Origin: Clostridiales bacterium UBA6468
Lineage (GTDB): Bacteria; Bacillota; Clostridia; Oscillospirales; Oscillospiraceae
Direction of reading: 5' to 3'
Assembly (NCBI GenBank): GCA_002436765.1
Contig: DJNI01000046.1
Coordinates: forward strand, 4,093-10,593
Length of the DNA: 6,501 bases
Position numbers and translations under genes: made by a program
Notes under the pieces: generated by a model
What the model saw: only the letters and a program-made list of their open reading frames with translations
What the model was told of the DNA's origin: nothing
Databases searched by the model: none
In this document: one piece after another, positions 1-6,497 of the stretch
How positions within the stretch are numbered: the first letter of the stretch is position 1
How the letters are laid out: the number at the start of each line of letters is the position of its first letter

Positions 1-167
1 TCATCATCGGCAAAAACGGCGCCATGCTGAAAAAAATCTCTTCCATGGCCCGGGCGGACTGCGAGAAATTCATGGGTACCAAGGTATTCCTGACCACCTG
101 GGTCAAGGTGAAGGAAAACTGGCGGGACAGTGATTTTCTGGTGCGCAATTTCGGCTACAGCGAATAA
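1..167 (+). CDS. era: GTPase Era, C-terminal fragment (KH domain)
   Basis: This is the last 54 codons of a gene that begins before the window, read in the frame starting at base 3 and ending in TAA at 165-167. The peptide opens with IIGKNGAMLKKI, the GXXG loop of the type II KH domain at the end of Era. It continues with the typical tail including VFLTTWVKVKENWRDSDF and ends in NFGYSE. Era is an essential GTPase that binds the 3' end of 16S rRNA through this KH domain and helps assemble the 30S subunit. The GTPase domain lies outside the window, so it cannot be judged. The downstream yqzL and recO genes match the usual Bacillota order, which supports the call independently of the motif. Confidence 0.93.
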   Translation, partial: IIGKNGAMLKKISSMARADCEKFMGTKVFLTTWVKVKENWRDSDFLVRNFGYSE

Positions 168-222
168 TTTCCAGTGGTAATTTTCAGCGGTGTGGCAAAC
201 CCTACTTTCAGGAGGGATGTCT

Positions 223-363
223 ATGAACGCTTTGGATTACTGGCAGCTGTTTCTGGAGACCGGCGCACCGGAAATGTACCTCATGTATTGCAAGCACAAA
301 TCGGAGGAAACCCATGTATTTGACGATTCAGGGCATCGTCCTGAGAGTTACGGACTACAATGA
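223..363 (+). CDS. yqzL: YqzL-like small protein
   Basis: A 46-residue open reading frame starts at ATG 223, with AGGAGG at 210-215 seven bases upstream. An in-frame ATG at 217 is only one base from that site and is unlikely to be used. The N-terminal half contains DYWQLFLETGAPEMYLMY, which fits the W-x-x-F-x-x-TG-x-x-x-x-YL pattern of the YqzL-like family as I recall it. Small genes of this family lie between era and recO in Bacillus and many Clostridia. The function is not established. The last 17 codons overlap the start of recO in another frame, and the recO ribosome binding site lies inside this gene, so translation of the two may be coupled. The C-terminal half (from about residue 30) shows no recognisable motif. 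Position, start signal and motif agree, but the protein is very short. Confidence 0.72.
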   Translation: MNALDYWQLFLETGAPEMYLMYCKHKSEETHVFDDSGHRPESYGLQ

Positions 364-1057
364 CAAGGACGCCTTGCTGACCGTGCTGACCCGCCGCCAT
401 GGCAGACTGACCGTGAAAGCGCGGGGATTGCGGCGGAAAAACAGTCCGCTGATCGCCCCGTGCCAGCTGCTTGCCTACGGGGAGTTCACGCTGTTTGAAT
501 ACCGGGGACAGTACACCATCAACGAAGCCCAGTCCATCGAGCTGTTTACGCCCCTGCGCCGGGACTTGACCAAGCTGTCACTGGGGACATATTTTGCCCA
601 GGTTTCGGAGGTCCTTTCTCAGGAGGATATGCCAAACCCGGAACTGCAATCCTTGCTCCTTAACTGTCTGTACGCCCTTTCCAAGCTCGATCTTCCGGAA
701 AGTCAGGTCAAGGCCGTGTTCGAGCTGCGCGCCGCCTGCCTGTCCGGCTATACCCCCGATCTCACCGGCTGCCATGTCTGCGGCAGCCCGACGCCGGAGC
801 GGTTCGACCTGTCGGCGGGTATGCTGGAATGCCGGAATTGCCGCAGTCCCGAGTCAAACGGTATCCGGATGCCGGTGCCGCCCTCCGTGCTGGAAGCCAT
901 GCGCTACATCTGCTACTGTGACAGCAAAAAGCTGTTTTCCTTTCAGGCGGGGGAGGATACCTTGCAGCAGCTTTCCGAGGTGACGGAAGCGTACCTCGCC
1001 ACCCAGCTGGAACGGGGCTTTTCTACACTGGATTTCTACAAATCGTTACTTATATAG
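314..1057 (+). CDS. recO: DNA repair protein RecO
   Basis: The 247-residue product has the usual length of RecO. RecO works with RecR (and RecF) to load RecA onto SSB-coated single-stranded DNA in gap repair and also anneals strands. Residues 1-80 form the N-terminal OB-fold region and begin with the typical TIQGIVLRVTDYNDKD. A helical domain follows. The zinc-binding site is intact: CHVC at 153-156 and CRNC at 173-176. The start at 314 is set by GGAGG at 303-307, six bases upstream. The first 50 bases overlap the yqzL-like gene. mutS2 starts nine bases after the stop, and its AGGAG overlaps the recO stop codon, so the two are almost certainly co-transcribed. Nothing is missing or disrupted. 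Confidence 0.96.
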   Translation: MYLTIQGIVLRVTDYNDKDALLTVLTRRHGRLTVKARGLRRKNSPLIAPCQLLAYGEFTLFEYRGQYTINEAQSIELFTPLRRDLTKLSLGTYFAQVSEVLSQEDMPNPELQSLLLNCLYALSKLDLPESQVKAVFELRAACLSGYTPDLTGCHVCGSPTPERFDLSAGMLECRNCRSPESNGIRMPVPPSVLEAMRYICYCDSKKLFSFQAGEDTLQQLSEVTEAYLATQLERGFSTLDFYKSLLI

Positions 1058-1066
1058 GAGATTATC

Positions 1067-3445
1067 ATGTCAGAATTATACGAAAAATCCCTGGGAAAAC
1101 TGGAGCTTGACCAGGTCTTGCAGCTTCTTGCCGAATGTGCCGGCAGCGAGGGCGGCAAGGAAGCCTGCCTGTCGCTGCGGCCTTCTTCGGACTTGGAGGA
1201 AGTGGAGCTGATGCTGAATCAGACCACTGCGGCCTCCGACCTGTGTACCCGGAAGGGCAACCCCGTTTTCGGGGACGTGACCGACTGTTCCGCGTCTCTG
1301 GAGCGGGCAGACCGGGGCGGCAGCTTACAGAGCGTGGAGCTGCTGCGCATTGCGGGCATCCTCCGCTGCGCCAGAAACATCAAGGGCTACGTCGCCGAGG
1401 ACGACAAGGCGACGGTGTTGGACGCCCTGTTTCAGGCGCTCAGCCCCAACAAGTATCTGGAAGACAAAATTTTCGGCGCGATTCTTTCCGAGGAAGAAAT
1501 CGCGGACAACGCCTCCCCGGAGCTGTCCGACATCCGCCGCCATAAGCGCATTCAGGCGGGGAAAATCCGGGACAGCCTGCAAAAAGTCATTTCCTCCCCG
1601 GCCTATTCCAAATTTCTGCGGGAGCCGATCATCACCATCCGGCAGGGACGGTACGTGGTTCCGGTGAAAAGCGAATGCAAAAACGATGTTCCCGGACTGG
1701 TGCATGACGTGTCCGCCACAGGTTCTACATACTTTGTGGAGCCCATGTCCGCCGTCAACGCCAACAATGCTCTGCGGGAGCTGGAATTGAAGGAAAAGAA
1801 GGAAATCGAGCGGATTCTGGCGGAGCTGTCCAGCGAAGCCGCCGCCTACCGGGAGGCCATTGACTTAGACTACCGGATGCTGGTGCAGCTGGATGTGATC
1901 TTCGCCAAGGCCAAGCTCGCCTACCGGATGCGTGCATGGGCGCCCATCATGAACGATCAGGGCAGGGTGGAGCTGCGAAACGCCCGGCATCCGCTCATCG
2001 ACCCCAAAACCGTGGTGCCGATCTCTCTGCGGCTTGGTACGGATTTTGACACCATGATCATCACCGGCCCCAACACCGGCGGCAAGACCGTCACCCTGAA
2101 AACCGTGGGTCTTCTGACGCTGATGGCGGAGTGCGGCCTGCACGTCCCCGCCGGGGACGGAAGCGTGCTGTCCACCTTCGATGCCATTCTCGCGGACATC
2201 GGCGACGAGCAGTCCATTGCTCAGAGCCTGTCCACCTTTTCCAGCCATATGCGCACCATCGTGGACGTGGTCGCCCAGTGCGACGACCGGACGCTGGTGC
2301 TGTTCGACGAGCTGGGCGCAGGCACCGACCCGGCGGAGGGCGCGGCGCTGGCTACCGCCATCATCGAATTCTGCCGGAAGCTGGGCAGCCGGGTGGTTGC
2401 GACGACCCACTATGCCGAATTGAAGCTCTACGCCATGCGCACCAAGGGCGTCATCAACGCCTCCTGCGAGTTCGACGTGGAGACCCTTCGCCCGACTTAC
2501 AAGCTGCTCATCGGCATTCCCGGCAAGTCCAACGCCTTTGCCATTTCCCGGAAGCTGGGGCTTTCGGAGGAAATTCTGAAGGAAGCCGACGACCTTGTGG
2601 ACAAGTCCGACAAGGATTTTGAGGACGTGCTGTCCCAGCTGGAGCAGCAGCGCCAGCAGATGGAGCTTGCCCGTCAGGAGGCCGAGCGCCTGAAACAGGA
2701 GACGGCGAAGATCAAGCAGCAGAACGAGGAATACCAGGAGCAGCTCCGCAAGGAAAAGGAAAAGGCCGTGGAGTCCGCCCGCCGGGAAGCCCAGCACATC
2801 ATCGACGAAGCCCGTGCCGCCGCCAATATTGCTTCCGAAGAACTGAAAGCCATGCGCAAGCAGCTGGCCGACGGCACTGACGTCAGCGGAATCAACCAGC
2901 GTCAGGCTGAGCTGCGCCGGAACCTCAACGAGGTGGAGGACAAGCTCCGCGCCTCCCAGCCCAAGAAGGAGCGCCCCAAGCCCACCCGTGGCATTCTGGT
3001 GGGGGACACCGTGGAGCTTCTGAAGCTGGGAACCAAGGCAAGCGTTCTCGCCATCAACAAAGACGGCACCTATCAGCTTCAGGCGGGCATTCTGAAGCTC
3101 ACCGCGAAGCCCGACGAAATTTACCTTCTGGAAAACGAAAACCCCTACAAGGCCAAGGGCGGCCACCCCGCCCACTCCGGCCGGGAGATGAAGATGACCG
3201 CCATGCCCACGGAGATCGATCTCAGGGGCATGGACACGGTAGAGGCCATCTGCGTTCTGGAGCGGTATCTGGACGAGGCCATGCGGGCAAACTTAAGCAC
3301 CGTGCGTATCATCCACGGCAAGGGAACCGGCGCGCTGCGTGCCGCCGTCCAGCAGGCACTGAAAAAGAACAAGTTCATCAAGAGCTTCCGCCTGGGGGTC
3401 TACGGCGAGGGCGAGGACGGTGTGACGATTGCTGAATTCCGCTGA
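1067..3445 (+). CDS. mutS2: Endonuclease MutS2 / ribosome-splitting ATPase
   Basis: The product is 792 residues, normal for MutS2. It lacks the mismatch-recognition domains of MutS1. In order it shows an N-terminal core and clamp region (about 1-310), the ABC-type ATPase with Walker A GPNTGGKT at 334-341, the STFSSHM segment at 389-395, Walker B VLFDE at 411-415 followed by LGAGTDP, and the TTHYAEL switch near 447. A long charged coiled coil spans about 515-630, a small KOW-like beta domain about 640-690, and a C-terminal Smr domain about 712-792 with IDLRG (717-721) and HGKG (750-753). Family members have been described as suppressors of recombination (Helicobacter) and as factors that split collided ribosomes (Bacillus). 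Which role dominates here cannot be read from sequence. AGGAG at 1056-1060 sets the start. All key motifs are present. Confidence 0.97.
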   Translation: MSELYEKSLGKLELDQVLQLLAECAGSEGGKEACLSLRPSSDLEEVELMLNQTTAASDLCTRKGNPVFGDVTDCSASLERADRGGSLQSVELLRIAGILRCARNIKGYVAEDDKATVLDALFQALSPNKYLEDKIFGAILSEEEIADNASPELSDIRRHKRIQAGKIRDSLQKVISSPAYSKFLREPIITIRQGRYVVPVKSECKNDVPGLVHDVSATGSTYFVEPMSAVNANNALRELELKEKKEIERILAELSSEAAAYREAIDLDYRMLVQLDVIFAKAKLAYRMRAWAPIMNDQGRVELRNARHPLIDPKTVVPISLRLGTDFDTMIITGPNTGGKTVTLKTVGLLTLMAECGLHVPAGDGSVLSTFDAILADIGDEQSIAQSLSTFSSHMRTIVDVVAQCDDRTLVLFDELGAGTDPAEGAALATAIIEFCRKLGSRVVATTHYAELKLYAMRTKGVINASCEFDVETLRPTYKLLIGIPGKSNAFAISRKLGLSEEILKEADDLVDKSDKDFEDVLSQLEQQRQQMELARQEAERLKQETAKIKQQNEEYQEQLRKEKEKAVESARREAQHIIDEARAAANIASEELKAMRKQLADGTDVSGINQRQAELRRNLNEVEDKLRASQPKKERPKPTRGILVGDTVELLKLGTKASVLAINKDGTYQLQAGILKLTAKPDEIYLLENENPYKAKGGHPAHSGREMKMTAMPTEIDLRGMDTVEAICVLERYLDEAMRANLSTVRIIHGKGTGALRAAVQQALKKNKFIKSFRLGVYGEGEDGVTIAEFR

Positions 3446-3459
3446 ATCAGGAAATGGCA

Positions 3460-3493
3460 TCCCTTTTGGGAATAGGAAGGGGCGATTTTCTTT
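3460..3493 (+). terminator. Weak candidate terminator after mutS2
   Basis: CCCTT at 3461-3465 can pair with AAGGG at 3477-3481 (one more T-G pair outside), with an 11-base loop. An interrupted T-rich run follows at 3486-3493. The stem is short and the T-run is broken by C, so this is only a candidate. It is mentioned because mutS2 seems to end its operon here and the next gene has its own promoter. No better hairpin is visible between 3446 and 3533. Confidence 0.25.
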
Positions 3494-3514
3494 CGATTAT
3501 CTTAAGGTATTGTG

Positions 3515-3562
3515 AAAAAAGAACGAAAAACTGTTGACATTTTCGGTAAAAATAGCTATCAT
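3515..3562 (+). promoter_or_regulatory. Sigma-A type promoter for the HPr gene
   Basis: A perfect -35 hexamer TTGACA lies at 3534-3539. It is followed after exactly 17 bases by TATCAT at 3557-3562, one mismatch from the -10 consensus. A-runs at 3515-3520 and 3526-3530 lie directly upstream and resemble an UP element, which would make the promoter strong. The expected transcription start is about 3568-3570, giving a leader of roughly 200 bases before the HPr start codon. I see no cre-like operator overlapping it. Confidence 0.85.
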
Positions 3563-3568
3563 ATACCC

Positions 3569-3731
3569 AGGGTGTATCTGAAAACTGCCAAAACGCCCAA
3601 GCAGCGGCTCTTTTTGCCCTGTGCTTCCCCATTTTCCCTTGAAATACGGTAAGTATTCCTGCGGAAAAATGGCTCGCCCAGGACAAAAATCCCTCGCTGC
3701 TGGTCATTTCGCCAGCTTTCGGATGCACCCT
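3569..3731. repeat. 163-bp imperfect palindrome in HPr leader, MITE-like
   Basis: The two halves are reverse complements over nearly the whole length, centred at about 3650. The outer arms AGGGTGTATCTGAAAACTG (3569-3587) and CAGCTTTCGGATGCACCCT (3713-3731) pair with about three non-Watson-Crick positions. Further in, GCAGCG (3601-3606) pairs with CGCTGC (3695-3700), TTTTTG (3611-3616) with CAAAAA (3684-3689), CCATTTT (3629-3635) with AAAATGG (3666-3672), and AAATAC (3642-3647) with GTATT (3653-3657) around a five-base loop GGTAA. The register shifts by only one base along the arm. No transposase, convincing open reading frame or clean target-site duplication is visible. The size, terminal inverted repeats and intergenic position suit a non-autonomous mobile element (MITE). 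A native structured 5' leader is the alternative. The absence of a trailing T-run argues against a terminator. The rest of the gap 3446-3771 holds the terminator candidate, promoter and ribosome binding site listed separately. Confidence 0.82.
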
Positions 3732-3763
3732 AGACCCGTCGTATCCGCGTGGATATGGTGAAA

Positions 3764-3768
3764 AGGAG
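3764..3768 (+). promoter_or_regulatory. Ribosome binding site that decides the HPr start
   Basis: AGGAG lies nine bases before ATG 3778 but only three before the in-frame ATG 3772. The spacing favours 3778. That choice also puts the phosphorylatable histidine at residue 15 and the regulatory serine at residue 46, as in standard HPr numbering. A small hairpin (TATCC 3742-3746 with GGATA 3751-3755, four-base loop) sits eight bases upstream of the site. Confidence 0.8.
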
Positions 3769-3777
3769 TGTATGGAA

Positions 3778-4038
3778 ATGTTCAATAAAGAAGTGGTGGT
3801 TCGTTGCGAATCCGGTCTGCATAACCGGCAGGCGACCTACTTCGTACAGAAGGCCAACGAATTTGAAAGCAGCATCTGGCTGGAATCCGGCAGCCGCAGG
3901 ATGAACGCCAAAAGCTTGCTGGGTATCATGTCTCTGGGCGTCGTGACCGGTACTACCGTGACCCTGAGCGCCTCCGGCCCCGATGCCGAAGCCGCCGTCA
4001 ATGCCCTGGATGAACTGCTTCAGAGGGACGTGTATTAA
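3778..4038 (+). CDS. HPr-family phosphocarrier protein with variant active-site loop
   Basis: The 86-residue product has HPr length and fold signatures. HPr carries phosphate from PEP via Enzyme I to sugar-specific EIIA proteins. In Bacillota it is also phosphorylated on Ser46 by HPr kinase to signal carbon status through CcpA. Starting at 3778, the active-site histidine is His15 in SGLHNRQAT, Arg17 is kept, and Ser46 lies in NAKSLLGIMSLG, all at canonical positions. The usual GLHARPA motif is altered: Ala16 is Asn and Pro18 is Gln. The segment YFVQKANEFESSIWLE resembles a Clostridia subgroup of HPr-like proteins rather than the classic PtsH. I therefore give no ptsH symbol. No ptsI lies next to it. 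The gene has its own strong promoter, a long leader and its own terminator, so it appears to be a monocistronic unit between repair genes. An upstream start at 3772 would add two residues. Confidence 0.9.
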   Translation: MFNKEVVVRCESGLHNRQATYFVQKANEFESSIWLESGSRRMNAKSLLGIMSLGVVTGTTVTLSASGPDAEAAVNALDELLQRDVY

Positions 4039-4054
4039 GATAAACTCCTACTTA

Positions 4055-4092
4055 ACCGCCTCAATGCCCCAAGCATTGGGGCGGTACTTTTT
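4055..4092 (+). terminator. Strong intrinsic terminator after the HPr gene
   Basis: A 13-bp stem has ACCGCC (4055-4060) paired with GGCGGT (4080-4085), one T-G wobble, and CAATGC (4062-4067) paired with GCATTG (4073-4078). The loop is CCCAA. A T-run of five follows at 4088-4092 after two bases. This is a textbook Rho-independent terminator 16 bases after the HPr stop codon. It also lies directly in front of uvrC. Confidence 0.93.
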
Positions 4093-4113
4093 AGCGCTGG
4101 TGAGGGGAAGACT

Positions 4114-5934
4114 ATGACCTTTGATGAACTGAAAGAAAAAGCCCTGTCCCTGCCCTATGCCCCCGGCGTGTACATCATGCGGGACAAGACGGACAAGGTC
4201 ATCTACGTGGGCAAGGCGAAGAAGCTGAAAAACCGGGTCAGTCAGTATTTTCAGGACACGGCGTCCCACACCCCCAAGACCCGGCTGATGGTGAGCAAGA
4301 TCCACCATTTTGACGTCATTGTCGCCGCATCCGAGTTTGAGGCGCTGGTGCTGGAGTGCTCCCTCATCAAGCGCTATATGCCGAAATACAACATTCTTCT
4401 GAAGGACGATAAGGGCTACCCCTACCTGAGGCTTAACATGAAGGACATTTATCCGGTCATCACCATGGTCAGCAAACCGGCGGACGACGGCGCGGACTAT
4501 TACGGCCCCTACGGCGGCAGAGCCGTGACCCACGATGTGATGGAGGCCATCCGGCTGACCCTGAAGCTCCCCGGCTGCCACAAGCAATTTCCACGGGACA
4601 TCGGCAAGGAGCGCCCCTGCCTGAACTATCACATGAACCAGTGTGCCGGGTGGTGTCAGGAGAACAAAAGCTGCGCCGAGTACCGGGAGACCATGCTCCA
4701 GGCGCGGGAGCTTTTGAAGGGGAATTACAAGGCGGTGGCCGAGCAGCTTCGCGGGCAGATGCTCGCAGCTTCGGACAATCTGGAATTTGAGCTGGCGGCG
4801 AGCCTTCGCGATCGCCTGAACGCGGTGGAAAACTTGGGGCAGAAGCAGCTGGTGACAGCCGGTACTCTCGCGGACACCGATGTGGTCGGCTACGGGGAGA
4901 CCGAGGCCAAGGCGTGCTTTGCCGTGCTGCATTTTTCCGGCGGTAATCTGCTGGACAAGGACTACGAGGTGTTTTCCAGACCCGACGACAAGCGGGAAGC
5001 CGTTTCCAGCCTGCTAAAGCAGTTCTATCTCAGCCGCGGCATCGCACCCAAGCGGGTTCTGCTGCCCTTTGCCATCGACGACGGCGAGCTGTTCGCCGAG
5101 CTGCTGGAACAGCAGTACGGGCGGCGGCCGAAGCTCCACGTCCCCCAGCGGGGCGACAATCTGCGTCTGGTGGAGCTGGCCTGCAAAAACGCCTTTGAGG
5201 AAGCTGAGCGTGTCACCGGAAGGGAAGAGCGGGTCAGCGCGACGCTGACGCTTCTTGGAAAAATGCTGGCCATTCCCGCCCCGAAACGGATGGAATCCTT
5301 TGATATTTCCAACATTTCCGGCACGGACATCGTTGCCAGTATGGTGGTATTTCAGGAGGGAAAGCCGAAGAAAAGCGACTACAAGCGCTTCAAGGTGGAG
5401 GGACTGACCGATCAGGACGACTACGCATCCATGCGTCAGGTCGTGACCCGGCGGTTTGTCCACTACAAGGCGGGGGACAAGGGCTTTGACGAAGCCCCCG
5501 ACCTGCTGCTCATCGACGGCGGCGTGACCCACGCCAAGGTGGCCGTGGCCGCGCTTCAGGAGCTGAACCTGTCCTTTCCGGTGTTCGGTATGGTGAAGGA
5601 CGACCGGCACCGCACCCGTGCGCTGGTGACGCCGGAGGGGGAAGAAATACGCATTGACAACAATCAGGCGATTTTCTCTCTTATCGGCCAGATTCAGGAG
5701 GAGACCCACCGCTTCGCCATCACCTACCACCGCCAGCTCAGGAGCAAGCGTCTGCGGTATTCCGAGCTGGACGGCATTCCCGGCATCGGGGCAAAGCGGA
5801 AGCAGGAGCTGCTGCGGCAGTTCAAATCCCTCTCCGCCATCGGACAGGCGACCCTCCCGGAGCTGGAGCGCCTGCTCCCCAAGGACGCCGCCGCCGCGGT
5901 ATATCATCATTTTCATGAAAAGGGGGAAGAATAA
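4114..5934 (+). CDS. uvrC: Excinuclease ABC subunit C
   Basis: The 606-residue protein is full-length UvrC, the nuclease that cuts on both sides of a lesion in UvrABC nucleotide excision repair. The N-terminal GIY-YIG nuclease has GVY at 18-20, YVG at 31-33, Arg41, and the acidic EALVLEC segment at 76-82, and makes the 3' incision. Cysteines 155, 169, 177 and 181 match the four-cysteine cluster reported to hold an Fe-S centre in UvrC. A UVR motif that contacts UvrB lies at about 206-239. The RNase H-like nuclease for the 5' cut has DISN at 397-400, LLLIDGG at 464-470 (Asp468) and His539. Helix-hairpin-helix motifs follow from about 552 (DGIPGIGAKRKQ). The G-rich ribosome binding site is GAGGGGAAG at 4102-4110. 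The stop overlaps the rsmD start by one base (TAATG), so the two are coupled. No promoter fits between the preceding terminator and the start codon. Confidence 0.97.
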   Translation: MTFDELKEKALSLPYAPGVYIMRDKTDKVIYVGKAKKLKNRVSQYFQDTASHTPKTRLMVSKIHHFDVIVAASEFEALVLECSLIKRYMPKYNILLKDDKGYPYLRLNMKDIYPVITMVSKPADDGADYYGPYGGRAVTHDVMEAIRLTLKLPGCHKQFPRDIGKERPCLNYHMNQCAGWCQENKSCAEYRETMLQARELLKGNYKAVAEQLRGQMLAASDNLEFELAASLRDRLNAVENLGQKQLVTAGTLADTDVVGYGETEAKACFAVLHFSGGNLLDKDYEVFSRPDDKREAVSSLLKQFYLSRGIAPKRVLLPFAIDDGELFAELLEQQYGRRPKLHVPQRGDNLRLVELACKNAFEEAERVTGREERVSATLTLLGKMLAIPAPKRMESFDISNISGTDIVASMVVFQEGKPKKSDYKRFKVEGLTDQDDYASMRQVVTRRFVHYKAGDKGFDEAPDLLLIDGGVTHAKVAVAALQELNLSFPVFGMVKDDRHRTRALVTPEGEEIRIDNNQAIFSLIGQIQEETHRFAITYHRQLRSKRLRYSELDGIPGIGAKRKQELLRQFKSLSAIGQATLPELERLLPKDAAAAVYHHFHEKGEE

Positions 5935-6497
5935 TGCGTGTCATCACAGGAAAAGCCCGGGGGGTTCAGCTGAAAACTCCCGACGGTATGCTGACCCGCC
6001 CCACCACCGACCGGGTGAAGGAGGCGCTGTTCAGCGTTATCCAATTCGACATTCCGGGCTCTAAGGTGCTTGACCTGTTCGGCGGCACCGGACAGCTGGG
6101 CATCGAGGCGCTGAGCCGGGGCGCAAAAAGCGCCGTGTTCGTGGACGCCCGGGAGGACGCCTGCAAGCTTATCCGGGAAAACCTGAAACGCACCCGCCTT
6201 CAGGAGAACGCCCGGGTCGTCCGAAGCGATTATCTGGATTATCTTTCCAGATGCCGGGAACAATATAATATTATCTTTCTTGACCCGCCTTACGCGGAAG
6301 TTTTTTTGGAAAATTCCTTAAATCGCATCACCGAAATTGACATTTTGCATTCCGGTGGTATAATAGTAGCAGAGCGCCCGCGGGGGAAGGAGCTGCCTTG
6401 GGATTACCCGGGCTACACCCGGTCGCGGGATTATCAGTATGGAAAGATTCTGCTGACGTTTTATCGGAAAGACGGCGGCAGTCAGGAAACAATATGA
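5934..6497 (+). CDS. rsmD: 16S rRNA (guanine(966)-N(2))-methyltransferase RsmD
   Basis: The 187-residue protein is the usual length for RsmD, which methylates G966 (E. coli numbering) of 16S rRNA using S-adenosylmethionine during 30S assembly. It begins MRVITGKARG, followed by TRPTTDRVKEALFS at 21-34, which is characteristic of the family. The SAM-binding motif I is LDLFGGTGQLGIEALSRGA at 46-64 (often FAGSG, here FGGTG). The catalytic DPPY of N-methyltransferases is at 117-120. GGGGGAAG at 5922-5929 serves as ribosome binding site inside the end of uvrC. The gene overlaps uvrC by one base and the following ATG by four. Its last third is clearly more AT-rich than the rest of the window and contains a consensus promoter sequence. 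RsmD followed by CoaD is a common gene pair. Confidence 0.95.
   Translation: MRVITGKARGVQLKTPDGMLTRPTTDRVKEALFSVIQFDIPGSKVLDLFGGTGQLGIEALSRGAKSAVFVDAREDACKLIRENLKRTRLQENARVVRSDYLDYLSRCREQYNIIFLDPPYAEVFLENSLNRITEIDILHSGGIIVAERPRGKELPWDYPGYTRSRDYQYGKILLTFYRKDGGSQETI
6337..6364 (+). promoter_or_regulatory. Consensus sigma-A promoter inside rsmD
   Basis: TTGACA (6337-6342) and TATAAT (6359-6364) both match the consensus perfectly, with a 16-base spacer. The site is inside the rsmD coding region in a locally AT-rich stretch. It points toward the start codon at 6494, about 120 bases downstream of the expected transcription start. It would give the next gene its own promoter. Activity is inferred from sequence only. 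Confidence 0.65.

Noticed and set aside
1865..3175. A 436-codon open frame on the minus strand inside mutS2
   Set aside because: It is antisense to an intact, well-recognised MutS2 ATPase. Its Leu/Gly/Gln-rich, low-complexity product is what GC-rich codon use produces on the opposite strand. No family motif is visible.
3569..3771. T-box or metabolite riboswitch in the ~200-nt HPr leader
   Set aside because: No T-box sequence (TGGNACCGCG) and no terminator/antiterminator pair before the start codon are visible. The fold is one long hairpin rather than a multi-branched aptamer.
3447..3785. Minus-strand open frame of 112 codons across the HPr promoter and palindrome
   Set aside because: It crosses a strong + strand promoter and both arms of the palindrome, has no good family resemblance, and would end at mutS2. 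It is probably chance.
4048..4932. Minus-strand open frame of 294 codons over the HPr terminator and uvrC
   Set aside because: It runs through the terminator stem and is fully antisense to the conserved GIY-YIG and UVR regions of uvrC. No recognisable protein motif is seen.
5014..5916. Minus-strand open frame of 300 codons over the uvrC C-terminal half
   Set aside because: It is antisense to the conserved nuclease and HhH domains, with no recognisable motif; same codon-bias artefact.
6264..6269. A second TATAAT in rsmD
   Set aside because: No acceptable -35 hexamer lies 16-18 bases upstream, unlike the TTGACA-TATAAT pair at 6337-6364.
6301..6307. Run of seven T in rsmD as a possible slippage or phase-variation site
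   Set aside because: The run is short, the reading frame is intact, and rsmD is a housekeeping gene not known for phase variation.
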